Position numbers and translations under genes: made by a program | Shown here: piece after piece, positions 52,766 to 64,000 of the stretch | How positions within the stretch are numbered: position 1 is the first letter of the stretch | Layout of the letters: each line of letters begins with the position of its first letter | Notes under the pieces: model-generated | The model's input: the letters and a program-made list of their open reading frames with translations, nothing else | What the model was told of the DNA's origin: nothing | Databases searched by the model: none | Assembly: GCF_024323335.1 (NCBI RefSeq) | Contig: NC_066584.1 | Location: 426,894,319-426,958,318 of the forward strand | Source of the DNA: Lathyrus oleraceus | Taxonomy: Eukaryota > Streptophyta > Magnoliopsida > Fabales > Fabaceae | DNA length: 64,000 nucleotides | Direction: 5' to 3'

Positions 52766-55700
52766 TGTAGCACCTCAAATTTGCACCTCCCATTTGTATA
52801 CATTTCATTTTTAGGTCATTAATATTGCATTCACATTGCATAGTGCATTGCCTTTCATCAGTCAAAACTGATCAGGAGAATTCAACTGTGCAAGAGAGCA
52901 AGAGCATTTTCCATGAGATGAAAGCCCTATGGTGGTTCCAATGAGCTTACATGACCCAAGGATCATTTTGAAGCAACCTGGCAAAGTGTTGAAGGCTCAG
53001 AGTCCACAGTGCATGTCCAAGTCATCTGAGGCCCATAAAAGTCAACTGCAAAGTCAACTGTGGATTTGGAGGTGGGAAGTGATTAGAGATACTTCATTCA
53101 TGTTCAAACAAGTCTCATTTGATATTTCAAACACTCACATTGAAGAATTTGAAGTCAAGTCAAAAATTTCCCAAAATAGAAAGTGACCCATAATTTGAAA
53201 TTTCCAAAAATAGCAAGTTTTTGGACCAACTTCAACTCAACTTTCCAACATCAAAGAATCTTCAAATGAAATTTTATCCAACATGAAAGTTGAATATCTT
53301 TCTCTCCCATTTCCAAAAAGTCCAAGATCATGGATTTATGATGTGTGGTTGAGAAGTTATGATCAAGTCTTGGCAAAGTGTGCTTAAAAATTCAAATGGC
53401 CATATCTCTTGAACCAAGGCTCCAAATTTGGTGGTTCTTTTTGCATTTTGTTCCTCATGACATGCACTTTCCCAATATCTCATCACATTGCATGGAATTT
53501 GGACATATGATCATATGCTCATTCATGAAGTTTTTGAAGGAAAATTATTAAAATCAATTTGGTTGATCATATGCATGAAATATCAATCCCAAAGTGTGCA
53601 TGGGCTTATTTTAAATGGATTTGGGCCAGCATAATGTACTGTTCACGCATGCATCTCATGCATGAGGTGAAAACACAAATTTGTGATACACCTTGTAACT
53701 TGCTAATCCCATTTAGTTTTGGCTTAAGCTTGCTTTCAGGATCATTAACCAAGCATATATAAGGATAATTGCAACTGCATTTGCCATAAACAACACTTTC
53801 AGATCTAGATTTTGGAAATTGATCAAATTTTCTCTCAAAAAGAGCTTCCAATTTTCTCACACCAAGACCATTTCTCTTGTTGGAATCATGATCATGAAGT
53901 GTTTCTGAGGAAGATTGGACGTGAATTTGGAGGAATTCGTGCCATACTCAACCATACATGAAGCTTGAAGCATTAATGGAATTTTCAAATTCAACTGGAT
54001 TCAAACGTGTTTGAGCTTCAATCTCACCATCAATCATCTCAACAAGCATTGTAGAGGAGCTTTGGACCATTGCTGAGCCTTGTAGCACGCGTTTCCAACT
54101 TGCTGTTCTTCAAGAGGTCAAGTTTCGATCTCACTTATTCACGAATTCATTGTTATATTTGTGTAGATCTTTGTTTGGTGATCATTCTGGTAGAAAAATC
54201 AAGTGAAATGGTGCATTATTCATGAAGTTATGTGTGTTTGAAGTTTTGATGTCAATTTTTATTTTCTTCGATCTGAACAATATATGAGGTTTTAGCATGA
54301 TTTGTTGCTTGATCTTTGATGTGCATGAAACGAGGATTTGAATGATGTTATTGTTTTGGATTTCTGGAAACTTTTCTGGAAATGTGTATGAGTTTTGCTA
54401 CTGTTCATCTTCTTCCTCATGAAGAAGATGAAGTTCATAGGATTAGCTACGAATTTCTGGGATTAGCTACGAAATCTTCATGTTTAGCTACGATTTCTGG
54501 AAATTCTGGGCGCGCTAGGGCTTTACAGGGAAACGACGTCGTTTTATGCTTAGCGCGCGTTTTCAAATTTGGACCAGGTTCGAGTCCCAGCGAGCGGAAT
54601 ATTCAAATGGTTCATCATTTTTTTCATGTTCCCTCCATTTTGCCATGCTTGTTCATGTTTGACTTCAATTTTTTTCCCAACTTCATAAAATCATATAAAA
54701 TTGAAAAATCATCCAATTGATCCCCAATTTTTTGCAAAATGCTCCGTGTTTTGTCTAGTTTTTTATGATCACGAATTGGAAAGTTGTGCATGGCTGGAAA
54801 ATTAATTTGTTCTAGGTTGATTGATCACATGTACATTTAGGACCTTTCCTTGTTCAAACTATCATGAAATGCTTGTTTTTAATCCAATGAACTTGAAATC
54901 ATGTTGATTCTAGACAGATTGATGGACATTTTGGCTTTGGTTTGACATTTTTCTCATTCACCATTTCTGTTTTATGCTTGTGTTAACATGGTGTGGCAAT
55001 TTGTTTCACACCTTTTGATGTTCAACTTGTACCATTTAATTTCCATGCCAAATAACCTCTAATTCTTCTGATTTTTTGTATGATGGATGTTTTGGAGGTG
55101 TTGAATGATCATGATTTTTTCCAGAATTATTTGAACCATTTCTGATTTGATTTGGAATTTTGAATCTCATTGTCCATTTGTATGCCTTGAATTGGTCATT
55201 AACTTCTCTTGCATACCATTTGAATTTGCTTATTGATTTTGATGTGGCACTTTTTAAGACATGTTAATATGTGTTTGAAGTTGCATTGTGTTGAATTTCA
55301 AGTTCTGTTTTGGATTTTTGATCCTCTTTTAACCCTAGGCTTTGACCTAGTGGTTTGTTGCTTACATTTGAGTTATGAATTTCAGGTTCAAGTGTACATC
55401 TCCATGGTTGATGTTGCTCCTTCATTTAAGCTTGGTCATTTGTTGTTATTTACTAACCTTTGTGTGTTTTGTAGGTTGAGGATAACTCATTTGTGCTTAC
55501 CTTGTGGTTTACTCATTGTTGTCTGATGATGACTTATTTGTCTGTCTGATATTGACTGTTGCCTGATTGTCTGGATTTTATACTGATGGGTTTAGCTGTT
55601 TCCACAGGTACCTAAGTTGCTTTAAGTTCATTTGAACTTGCTTTGCATTGCTTGTGGTTGGCATACCACTGAGGTATAATTTCTTGATCTTCTTGTAGTC

Positions 55701-57141
55701 TGGAAGACCTACTGTTATTGGTAGGCACCTGTCTGAAGCCCTCCTTAAGAGGCAATGCCTGTGGATGTTTAATTTTGTGCCAAGCAGGTAAAGACCTCTT
55801 AAGAGGCAATTGGCAGATAAAAGGGATGTGCAATCCATCCCCTGCTATTCAGTTGTGTCATTCACTTTGCTCACACACCATGTGTTGATGCATTGTGGAT
55901 AAGAACCCAAGATCTTGTTGTGTCAGTCATCTGTGGAGAAGAGTTCCTACATTCTGAACTCCCACACTTTCTATTTGAGTCAAGCTCTCCCAGGCCAGGG
56001 ATAAGAGTTGTGAGGTCTTACCCTCACTTCCCATTTCATCTGCTTCACCCTAACTCTCCATGTTAGGGTTAAGAGCTAACCACATCCTATTCCAGTTGGC
56101 CTGTTTTTACAGCCTAGCCCTGTATGAGCCCAATTGTTTGCATATAGTATGTGTGCTTGTTTTATTGTGCTTTTTTGTTTGATTGTGCTGTTTAGGATAG
56201 CTTGCTTCCTGTGCAAGTTAGGATAGAAACCTCAACCTAGGACCATTGTGGATTACATGATAACTATTAGGCTCGAGTCAGTCTCCCTTCTAGTTTGTCA
56301 TTTCCCAGTCTCTGGTTAGGTTAGAAGTTCTTTCCCTGTTAAGGGGAACTACGTCGCCCTGATCCTCATACCAGATGAGGTACGTAGGCAGGAGATGAGC
56401 TGATCTCTCCAGGCGCCCTTTTTTTTTTCAACCCTTTGTGTGTGTTGGAGTCTGACGTAAGTCCAGCGATTGGCAGTTGGTTTCCTGTGTCTTATTTGCT
56501 TGTTGGAGTCTGACATAAGTCCAGCGATTGGAAGTCGGTTTCCTGTGTGTGTTTGTTTGTCTGGAGTCTGATGTAAGTCCAGCGATTGGCATTCGGTTTC
56601 CGTGTTTGCCTGTTTGTGTGGAGTCTGACGTAAGTCCAGCGATTGGCAGTCGGTTTCCTGTGTGGGTTTTGTTTGGCGTGCGTTAGCCGAGCTACGAGTG
56701 CTCTGATTCTTCTCCGGTCAGAGAAGATATGTATGCATAGGATGCGACATCCTAGCGAGCACGTTTCCCCTGTCCCCGAACTACGTCGACTCTAATGTCT
56801 GTGTCTGACAGACTACGTAGGCCCAGGATGCGATATCCTGCCGAGTCCCGTTTCTTTTGTCTTTCTGTGTTTCCTTCCAGCCTTGTGCAGTGTTTAAGCA
56901 GTCTTTAGCAACCTTTCTTCTATTCTTTTGTGCGTGGATCCCGTCGAGTACGACAGATGCGTAGGGGTGCTAATACCTTCCCTTCGCATAACCGACTCCC
57001 GATCCCATCTTTCTCTGGTCGCGAGACTATGTCTTTTCCAGGTTTACTTCGAGCGTTTCCTTTCCCTCTTTTAGGATAAATAACGCACGGTGGCGGCTCT
57101 GTTGTTTCGTTTTCCCGCCGGTTTTTTCGCGTAATGCGGCA
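52766..57141 (+). mobile_element. Ogre-like solo LTR, 4,376 bp, in the Athila-2 LTR
   Basis: Starts TGTAGCACCTCAAATTTGC and ends GCGTAATGCGGCA, flanked on both sides by GAGGG (52761-52765, 57142-57146). Length and terminal sequence fit the very long LTRs of Ogre elements of legumes. No internal region remains, so it is a solo LTR, presumably from LTR-LTR recombination. A TATA-like CATATATAAGG is at 53752-53762. Assignment to Ogre is by length and general sequence character. Confidence 0.75.
56440..56670 (+). repeat. Four ~62 bp tandem units in the Ogre-like LTR
   Basis: GTAAGTCCAGCGATTGG recurs four times with GGAGTCTGA and CGGTTTCC. Same array as 40505-40735 in reverse. Confidence 0.88.
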
Positions 57142-57367
57142 GAGGGTTGATGAGTCATGGCTTCTCCTATAGCGGCCGCCATGTGTACAATATTCGTTGA
57201 AAAACCCTAATTTTAGGTCTTTTTGCTTCATTTCTTCTAAAAGGGTCCGAAAGTGCTAAATATCTAAAAACAACATAAAAGAGAGCATAATACAAACAAA
57301 ATGATAATAAAATCCTAATAAACATGTGAAATCCGAGTCAAAAACACGGTGTAATTCAGTGTGATCA

Positions 57368-57715
57368 AATTCTCTCACACTTAAACCTTTGTTTGTCCTC
57401 AAGCAAAACTCTTTATAGTTTATGCAAGAAAAACAGTATCAACTAGAGTTAATTCAAGGCAAAAAGACTTATAAGTTCATTCAAGGTATGTATCGATAAG
57501 TACTAACCAATCGAACTAAGGATATTGTAGTGACACTTCCCGCAAACGCGGTCGTAGGCTTCGTTCCTATACAAATCGATCCACATTACCCCACTATACC
57601 TAGGCCTTCTTTTTGTTTTCTTAAAGTACTTTTCATTCAGGTGCAATCACATTAAGCCCGTTATCCGTACATACTCATAGTAAAGTGATCGGTTAGTGAT
57701 TATGATCTTAATCAT
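57368..57715 (-). other. Athila-2 polypurine tract and 3' noncoding region
   Basis: Next to the LTR the minus strand reads GTGTGAGAGAATT, corresponding to the Athila-1 polypurine tract. No coding region. Confidence 0.65.
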
Positions 57716-57839
57716 GGGGCTCTGGTACATAAGTTGGTGTAACCCCTTTATTCAACCCAATTTGTAGTTGTGGGGGATTGGATCGTAATCCACCCTACCA
57801 AGTTCAGCACCAGATACCTCTGAACCAACCAACGAATAG
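57716..57839 (-). repeat. SINE-like unit 1 in Athila-2 3' region
   Basis: Minus strand holds TGGTTCAGAGG and a decayed B box (CGATCCAATCC), then CCACAACTACAAATTGGG. Same unit type as 21175 and 21331. Confidence 0.5.
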
Positions 57840-57868
57840 GCTTATTATTATTTTATTTTTCTAAGCAT

Positions 57869-57992
57869 GGGGCTCTGGTACATAAGTTGGTGTAACCCAT
57901 TTATTTAACCCAATTTGCAGTTGCGGGGGATTGAATCGTAATCCACCCTACCAAGTTCAGCATCAGATACCTCTGAACCAACCAACAAATAG
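57869..57992 (-). repeat. SINE-like unit 2 in Athila-2 3' region
   Basis: Near copy of the unit at 57716 (about 95% by eye), minus strand, with TGGTTCAGAGG and GATTCAATCCC as A- and B-box candidates. Confidence 0.5.
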
Positions 57993-58664
57993 GCTTATTT
58001 ATATATATACATATATTTTTTTTCTTCTGCATGTTTCGCATATGTCTTTATTTTGCTGGGTTAAATGACCGTGTGAGAGTCACCTAGCTCGGGTTTTCAT
58101 ATGACTTGAGAACAAAGCAGGAATTTTTGTGATCATTCACTTATTTTCATCGGTCCCCTACGTAGAGCATGCTTAAGCCGGAGCTGACTGCAAGGATAAA
58201 CTACTTAAGGACTTATTTGGAACAAAAATTGGGGCAATAACATATGGGGTATCGGGATCGACTCTTATAATCATGAAGCCTAAGGTGTTAAGACAATACC
58301 GATTTTTAGAAAAAGTTTTCCCAAGTCTTTTACATCCTGCTATAAACCTGTCTTATAGCATGAATATTCAAGATGCACTATTTTCTTTGTTCAAATTTTT
58401 TTTTGGTAAGGTTAAAGAGATGGGAGAAATACGGATACACTACACAGATGACTCGTCAGACACATGTTATTTTATTGAAAGGAAAAACAAACAACTAAAA
58501 CAAACAAAACATACTAAAAATAAAGGAAAGCGATAAAAAGCGATAAAAATAAAGGAAAACGATAAAAAGCGATAAAAATCTCCTCCCACACTTAAACCGA
58601 ACATTGTCCTCAATGTTTCGGTATGAGATAGGGTAGGAGTAACCTGGAAGAGAGAGTGAGAGGA
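57993..58664. other. Athila-2 3' noncoding sequence, no gene seen
   Basis: Conserved with 21480-21919 of Athila-1. No supported coding region. The ORF at 58273-58536 is a shadow of noncoding repeat sequence. Confidence 0.5.
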
Positions 58665-59860
58665 CTAAGGGTGATCGTCGGTACCGTCACCGTCACCGCT
58701 ATGGTCAGGATGCCTGGGTCGACGACGTCTGCTACGAGTACTAAGTCCTTCCTGCAGCTGCTGGGAGCGACCTAAGAGAGACCCTTGTGTGGCCTCGATA
58801 AGAGCAAAATGACGCTCATTAGCCTGTCGCTGGCGATGCTGCTCATTAGTTATCGCAAGTAAGGACTCAGTGATAGTCCGATGTGCTTGCTCACTACGCT
58901 GCTGGGAAGCTACCATAAAACTCATATTATCTGTCAGTTGTTGGTTTATGGTATTCAGAAGGGTGTCACGCCTTTCCTCACGAGCCAGGTGCTCACGCCA
59001 CATCTCCTCGGTGATGTAAAAACCGGGAGTGGTACCTGCAAAATGGTTAGAGGAAGAAGGTGCATTGTGTGTAGGTGATGCAATAGGAATATCATGAGCA
59101 GGTGACTGGTCGCGTCGGTGATACTCATCGTCGGTCCCTTGCTCATCGTCCATAGGAACGTTAGGTGGCAAAGGACCGTTAAAGGGTGGAGCAGCAAGAT
59201 CATACGTCCAGTTCCTTGCATGTCGCACATCTGTACGCTGAGAGCAAGGTAACACAACACTGGGTACAGCTGCACCATGTATCATGAGGTGAAAATCACT
59301 TGCTCGCCGCACCTTGCATAATTTCATATCTTTCAAAAACTTTAAGTTAATGGTGCGGTGAGGGAGTGGTTCCAAGGTGGCTAACTCAGTGTTGAGATTT
59401 AACGCTCTAGCAATGGAAGTAATCAAACCACCGAAAGAGATGGTTCCTCCCTTTTTAAGAATGACAGACATATGGGCCAACATAAAAGGAACAGGATTGA
59501 TCCTACGATTAGTGAGGCAACCCTGTAAAAATAGAAACTCACGAGCATTTCCAAACAATCTAAAATTAATCTGAAATTAATGTATCCACCATCACTGGCA
59601 TGACCAACATAAAGCTCGTAGGTCAGCGAGCTCAAGAACTCCAAAGTCAGGTTCCTGTAAGTCACATGCATAACATCAGTGTATTCATCCCATTGTAACT
59701 GATTGCACAAATTCCTGACACTAGGCTCAATGCCTAATGCCTCCATATAGCTCGAGTCGGGATATCTGGTGGGCAGCATTGGGCGTTGGGAAAGCATGGC
59801 GTAGCGCTGCTCTTGAACTGGGTCACGAAAGATTACTGGCATAATGTCGCAATTTTCCAT
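58665..59860 (-). pseudogene. Fused ATHILA-ORF1-like gene of Athila-2
   Basis: The N-terminal part (59860 to about 59575: MENCDIMPVIFRDPVQEQRY, RPMLPTRYPDSSYMEALGI) aligns with gene I of Athila-1. The C-terminal part (59558-58665: EFLFLQGCLTNRRINPVPFM, KKGGTISFGGLITSIARAL, coiled-coil tail) aligns with gene II. The join lies at FRLFG, where both genes have an FG. A short duplicated INFR stretch at the join puts the two halves in different frames, so the fusion is broken. The middle of gene I and the first half of gene II are missing. Confidence 0.8.
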
Positions 59861-60059
59861 CCTGAAATGTTAGATTAGAAATAAAGGACACCTGAAATCG
59901 CAAATATTATAACTGTTAGTATCCACATAGATATACATATATATAAAACAAATAAAAATATAAATTGAAAAGGTAAAAGTAAATCAAAGGAAAAGAAATC
60001 ATGGGTTGCCTCCCATGCAACGCTTGTTTAACGTCGTTAGCTTGACAATTCGAACTTTA

Positions 60060-62989
60060 TATGTTAGAGGTAGGAACTGGAGGGTCGATCAGAGTTTGGT
60101 CATGGAATTCTGTGGGGATGTCACCTCCTTAGTATTGCTTCAGTCTTTGTCCATTTACCACAAACGGATTACAGGAACTGTTCCGGATTTCAACTGCTCC
60201 AGATTTTAGGATTTTGGAAACCTCAAAGGGGCTTGTCCATCTCAAACGCAGCTTACCTGGAAAAAGTCGTAATCTCGAATTGAAGAGGAGAACCGAGTCG
60301 CCTATATTAAATTCCTTTTTCACAATCCTTTTGTCGTGCCAAGCTTTGGTTCTCTCTTTGTATATAACGACATTCTCGTAAGCGTTCTGGCGGAGTTCCT
60401 CCAATTTGTGGATATCAAGGATTCGCTTCTTGCCAAATGCTAGGTAATCAAAATTCAGGGTCTTGATGGCCCAATATGCCTTGTGCTTGAGTTTAAAAGG
60501 TAAGTGGCATGACTTCCCGTAGACCAACTGGTATGGTGTAGTTCCAATAGGGGTTTTGTAAGCAGTTCTGTAAGCCCACAGTGCTTCTGTTAGCTTTTCA
60601 GACCAATCTTTTCTGGATATTGATACAGTTTTCTCCAAGATCTGCTTAGTCTCTCTGTTAGATACTTCCACTTGACCATTAGTCTGGGGGTGATATGGTG
60701 TTGCTACTTTGTGTTTTACTCCATATTTCCTTAAGAGTTTATCAAATATCTTGAATATAAAATGTGATCCACCATCACTTATGACAAGTCGTGGGACTCC
60801 AAATCTGGGAAAAATATTATTCTTGAACATCTTGATGACTACTCTTGTGTCGTTGGTGGGTGCGGCTATAGCTTCTATCCATTTGGACACATAGTCAACG
60901 GCTGCAAAAATGTACTTGTTTCCCAACGAAGATGGAAAAGGTCCCATGAGATTAATACCCCAAACTTCAAATAGTTCTACTTCTTGGATGTTCTTCAAAG
61001 GCATTTCGTCACGTCTTAAGATGTTCCCAGCGAGCTGGCACCGGTCACATTGGACAATATAAGTATGGACATCACACCATAATGTTGGCCAATAAAGGCC
61101 AGCTTGAAGGATCTTAGTGTATGTCTTGGATGGGCTTCAATGTCCACCATAGGGTGAAGAGTGACAATGCTCTATGATGTTTCTGACTTTTTCTTCCGGG
61201 ACGCAACGTCGAAATATGTTATCTGTTCCTCTTTTGAAAAGGAGTGGTTCGCCCCAATAGAAATGTCTTATATCTTTAAAGAACTTCTTCTTCTGTTGAT
61301 AGTTGAGGTCAGGTGGTATGATATCAGCGGCTAGATAGTTCATAAAATCAGTGTACCATGGTACTCTGCTAATTTCTGAAACTATCCCAAGGTTGTCTCT
61401 ATCAAGTTCAAGGGGAACGGTATCTAACTTAGCTATCAATCTATCATAAGTGAAGTCATCATTTATAGGTAAATGGTCTGGCTTCAAATGCTCTAGTCTG
61501 GAAAGATGGTCAACAACTACGTTTTCTGTTCCTTTTTTGTCTCTAATATCTAAGTCGAATTCTTGTACCAAAAGGATCCACCTGAGTAATCTAGGTTTTG
61601 CATCCTTTTTGCTTAGAAGGTAACAAATAGCTGCATAGTCTGTATAGACTATAATCTTAGATCCTACAAGATAAGACCTAAATTTATCGATTGCGAAAAC
61701 TACAGCTAGGAGTTCCTTCTTTGTTGTTGTGTAATTTAATTGAGCGACATCTAGGGTTCTACTAGCGTAATATATTACATGTAGTTTCTTATCTTTTCTT
61801 TGCCCTAGAACAGATCATATAGCAAAATCGCTAGCATCACACATTATTTCGAAGGGTTTAGTCCAATCCGGAGGTTGTAGAATGGGTGCTGAAATCAGCG
61901 CTTGTTTTAACTGATTAAAGGCTTTGATGCATTTTTCATCGAAAATGAATTCAATGTCTTTCATCAAAAGGCCGGTCAGGGGTTTTGTTATTTTAGAGAA
62001 ATCTTTGATGAAGCGTCGGTAGAAACCGGCGTGTCCAAGGAAACTACGGATTTCTCTAATTGTCTTAGGAGAGTTAAGGTTTTCTATAACTTCTATCTTT
62101 GCTTTATCGACCTCAATACCTCTTTCAGATATTATATGCCCTAACACTATGCCTTCTTTAACCATAAAGTAGCATTTCTCCCAGTTTAACACAAGGTTAA
62201 CTTTGTACGCATCTCTCTAGGATTTTATCAAGGTTATTAAGGCAGTCTTCAAAGTCTAACCTACACACCGAGAAATCGTCCATGAATACTTCCATAATTC
62301 CGTTGAGATAATCTGCAAAGATTGACATCATACAACGTTGGAAAGTAGTTGGCGCATTACAGAGTCCAAACGGCATTCGTCTGTAAGAAAACGTTCCGTA
62401 AGGACAGGTAAAGGTTGTTTTCTCTTGATCCTCGGGGTGTATGGGTATTTGGAAAAATCCAGAATATCCATCAAGATAACAAAAGTAAGAGTGTCTGGCA
62501 AGACGCTCAAGAATTTGATCTATGCATGGAAGGGGGAAATGGTCTTTCCTAGTTGCCTTATTGAGCTTCCTATAATATATGCACATACGTCATCCGCCTT
62601 CTATATGTTTAGCTACATGCTCTCCCTTCTCGTTCTGCACGACTGTGATGCCTCCCTTCTTGGGTACCACATGTACAAGACTTACCCATTTACTATCAGA
62701 GATCTGATAGATTATACCATCTTCCAGCAATTTAAGGACTTCCTTCTTCACCACCTCGCTCATTACAGGGTTGATTCGTCTCTGATGTTCTCTGGAAGGT
62801 TTTGAATCCTCTTCTAACGAGATCATGTGCATACACACGGATGGGCTTATACCTTTTAAATCAGGGATGTTGTACCCTAAGGCATAGGGTATCTTCTTAA
62901 AACATTCAAGAGTCGATTCGTCTCGTCTTGGTTTAAGGTGGCACTAACTATTACTGGGCGGTTCATTTCTTCATCCAAAAACTCATATC
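60060..62989 (-). pseudogene. Athila-2 pol: RT, RNase H, integrase
   Basis: RT in three broken frames (62838-62590, 62586-62197, 62192-61815). It has KWVSLVHVVPKKGGI, PFGLCNAPTTFQRCMM and catalytic FMDDFSV. RNase H is broken (61810-61575). Zinc-binding IN N-terminus: [15 protein letters not shown] then CDRCQ near 61040. Integrase core ORF 61004-60129: [10 protein letters not shown], where the first catalytic Asp is Asn, ISDGGSHF and [15 protein letters not shown] stop replaces Gln after RLKQY (60131). The frame shift at 62990 separates it from protease; Athila-1 is broken at a different base. Confidence 0.83.
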
Positions 62990-64000
62990 TTAGGTTCTTA
63001 GTTCCTTAAGTTCTTGAGCTGGTTTTTGGGAATTTGGTGAAGGGTCTGGAGTAAGATCCAGACATTCGTTAGTGTGAGGTTCTGTTTCCTCTACCTCGTC
63101 ATCCTTTTCATTCGGGTTTGAAAATGGTTCGATCACGGGTTCTTCTCGATCAAATTCTCTTATGCACTCATCTATGATATCGATCGCATAACATGCGTCT
63201 CCTAGGATCGGTGCCATCAGGAATTTTGAAAGAATGAACTCGATCTTTTCATCCCCTACTTCGAAGGTTAATTTTCCTCTTTTAACATCTATTATAGCTC
63301 CGGCTGTTGATAAGAATGGTCTACCTAAAAGGATAGGGATATCTTCGTCTTCTTTGATATCCATGACCACGAAGTCTGTTGGGATATAAAGTTGACCGAT
63401 CCTAACTGGGATGTCTTCTAAAATGCCTACAAGATACTTAACAGACCTATCGGCTAACTGGAGGGACATCTTAGTTGGTTGCAATTCTCCTAAGTTCAAC
63501 CTTTTACATACAGCTAAGGGCATTAAACTTACACTACCGCCTAAGTCTAGGAAAGCTTTGTTGATCACATGACTCCCTAAAATGCAAGGTATAGAAAAAC
63601 TACCAGAGTCTTTCTCCTTCTTAACGAGTTTATCCTCAGAAATAAAATTGCATTCCAAGGGTTTTGGATCGTCGAGCCTACGCTTGTTAGTTAAGATGTC
63701 TTTGAGAAATTTGGCGCAAGACGGAATTTGGGTGATAGCTTCGGTGAAAGGAATCTCTACATGAAGCTTATCTATTACTTTTATAAATTTTTGGTATTGG
63801 TTATTGACTTTGGTTTGTTTAAGTCTTCGCGGATATGGGATTGGTGGTTTGTACGGGGGTGGTGGTTTGTACGTTTTATCCTTGGCTTCTCCTTCCTGGT
63901 CGGTTTGTTTTTCGGTTTGTACGTTTTATCCTTGGCTTCCTCTTCTTGGTTGGTAGGTATATTTTCTTTAGAAGTTTTGGACTCTCTCATCGCTGGGTTA
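62990..64000 (-). pseudogene. Athila-2 gag-protease, C-terminal part (cut by window end)
   Basis: 63658-62990 is open and carries the protease region: FLDLGGSVSLMP (active-site Asp kept; Athila-1 has DLEAS) and FLSTAGAIIDVKRGK. Upstream 63990-63781 is a gag fragment rich in Lys/Pro (KDKTYKPKNKPTRKEKP) in a different frame, and the intervening sequence is shifted. The start of gag is outside the window. Confidence 0.8.

Larger units (their letters stand above)
51349..57367 (-). repeat. 3' LTR of Athila-2, interrupted by a solo LTR
   Basis: Begins TGATTGATCGTGTGAATTCG, ends GTAATTCAGTGTGATCA, parallel to the Athila-1 LTR. It is about 6 kb because it holds the 4,376-bp Ogre-like LTR plus its 5-bp duplication; without them it is about 1,638 bp. 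Adjacent on the right is the Athila polypurine region (57368 on). TATA box CTATAAATAG (minus) at 52600-52609. Confidence 0.88.
51349..64000 (-). mobile_element. Athila-like Ty3 element 2, incomplete at window end
   Basis: Minus strand. Left LTR 51349-57367, 3' noncoding with SINE-like units, ORF1-like pseudogene 58665-59860, pol 60060-62989, gag-protease from 62990 running off the window. Its 5' LTR is beyond 64000. Inserted in the 3' LTR of Tekay C. Homologous to Athila-1 along all shared regions, but each copy has different lesions. Confidence 0.9.

Noticed and set aside
56440..56670. CRISPR array
   Set aside because: The repeat units are adjacent with no unique spacers, lie within a plant LTR, and no cas genes are present.

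Overview
This window is plant nuclear DNA and consists almost entirely of nested LTR retrotransposons. I see one likely host gene. The source is most probably a legume with a large genome, for example from the pea/vetch/Medicago group. That is an inference from four things: spliced plant-type exons, Ty3/gypsy lineages (Tekay, Athila, Tat and an Ogre-like 4.4 kb solo LTR), a Ty1/copia element, and plant MITEs in AT-rich DNA. No rRNA, tRNA, CRISPR or prokaryotic-type system was seen.

Layout. 1-6.1 kb: AT-rich DNA, a decayed Ty3 integrase with tandem repeats, a three-exon heavy-metal-associated isoprenylated protein (HIPP) gene on the minus strand (4216-4834), and an unassigned broken ORF (5487-6082). 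6.1-11.5 kb: a Tekay-like element A (LTR, PBS, truncated pol) whose RT is split by a second LTR of the same type. 11.5-13.7 kb: a decayed minus-strand Ty3 remnant. 13.7-16.8 kb: AT-rich DNA with MITE/hAT-like relics. 16.8-36.0 kb: a Ty1/copia element with 614/621 bp LTRs and a matching ATAAA target duplication. It is split by a solo LTR (17753-18777) and by a complete 13.4 kb Athila-like element in reverse orientation (19228-32616). 36.3-37.9 kb: a Stowaway MITE and a hAT-like relic. 38.6-51.3 kb: Tekay-like element C, broken by an Ogre-like LTR fragment and by a nearly intact Tat-lineage element on the minus strand (gag, pro, pol; 41.4-50.4 kb). 51.3-64 kb: a second Athila-like element inserted in the 3' LTR of Tekay C. 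Its own LTR holds the Ogre-like solo LTR (52766-57141, TSD GAGGG). This element runs off the window end.

The best-preserved coding units are the Tat gag/pro/pol and the first post-pol ORF of Athila-1. The Tat pol retains RT, a retroviral-type RNase H, a second plant/archaeal-type RNase H with four candidate catalytic carboxylates, and an integrase with DDE and HHCC residues. The other mobile-element coding regions carry stops or frameshifts. The most informative structures are the dual-RNase-H Tat element, paired ATHILA-ORF1-like genes in Athila-1 with a deletion-fused version in Athila-2, tRNA/SINE-like repeat units in the 3' noncoding region of both Athila copies, and a recoverable order of nested insertions.
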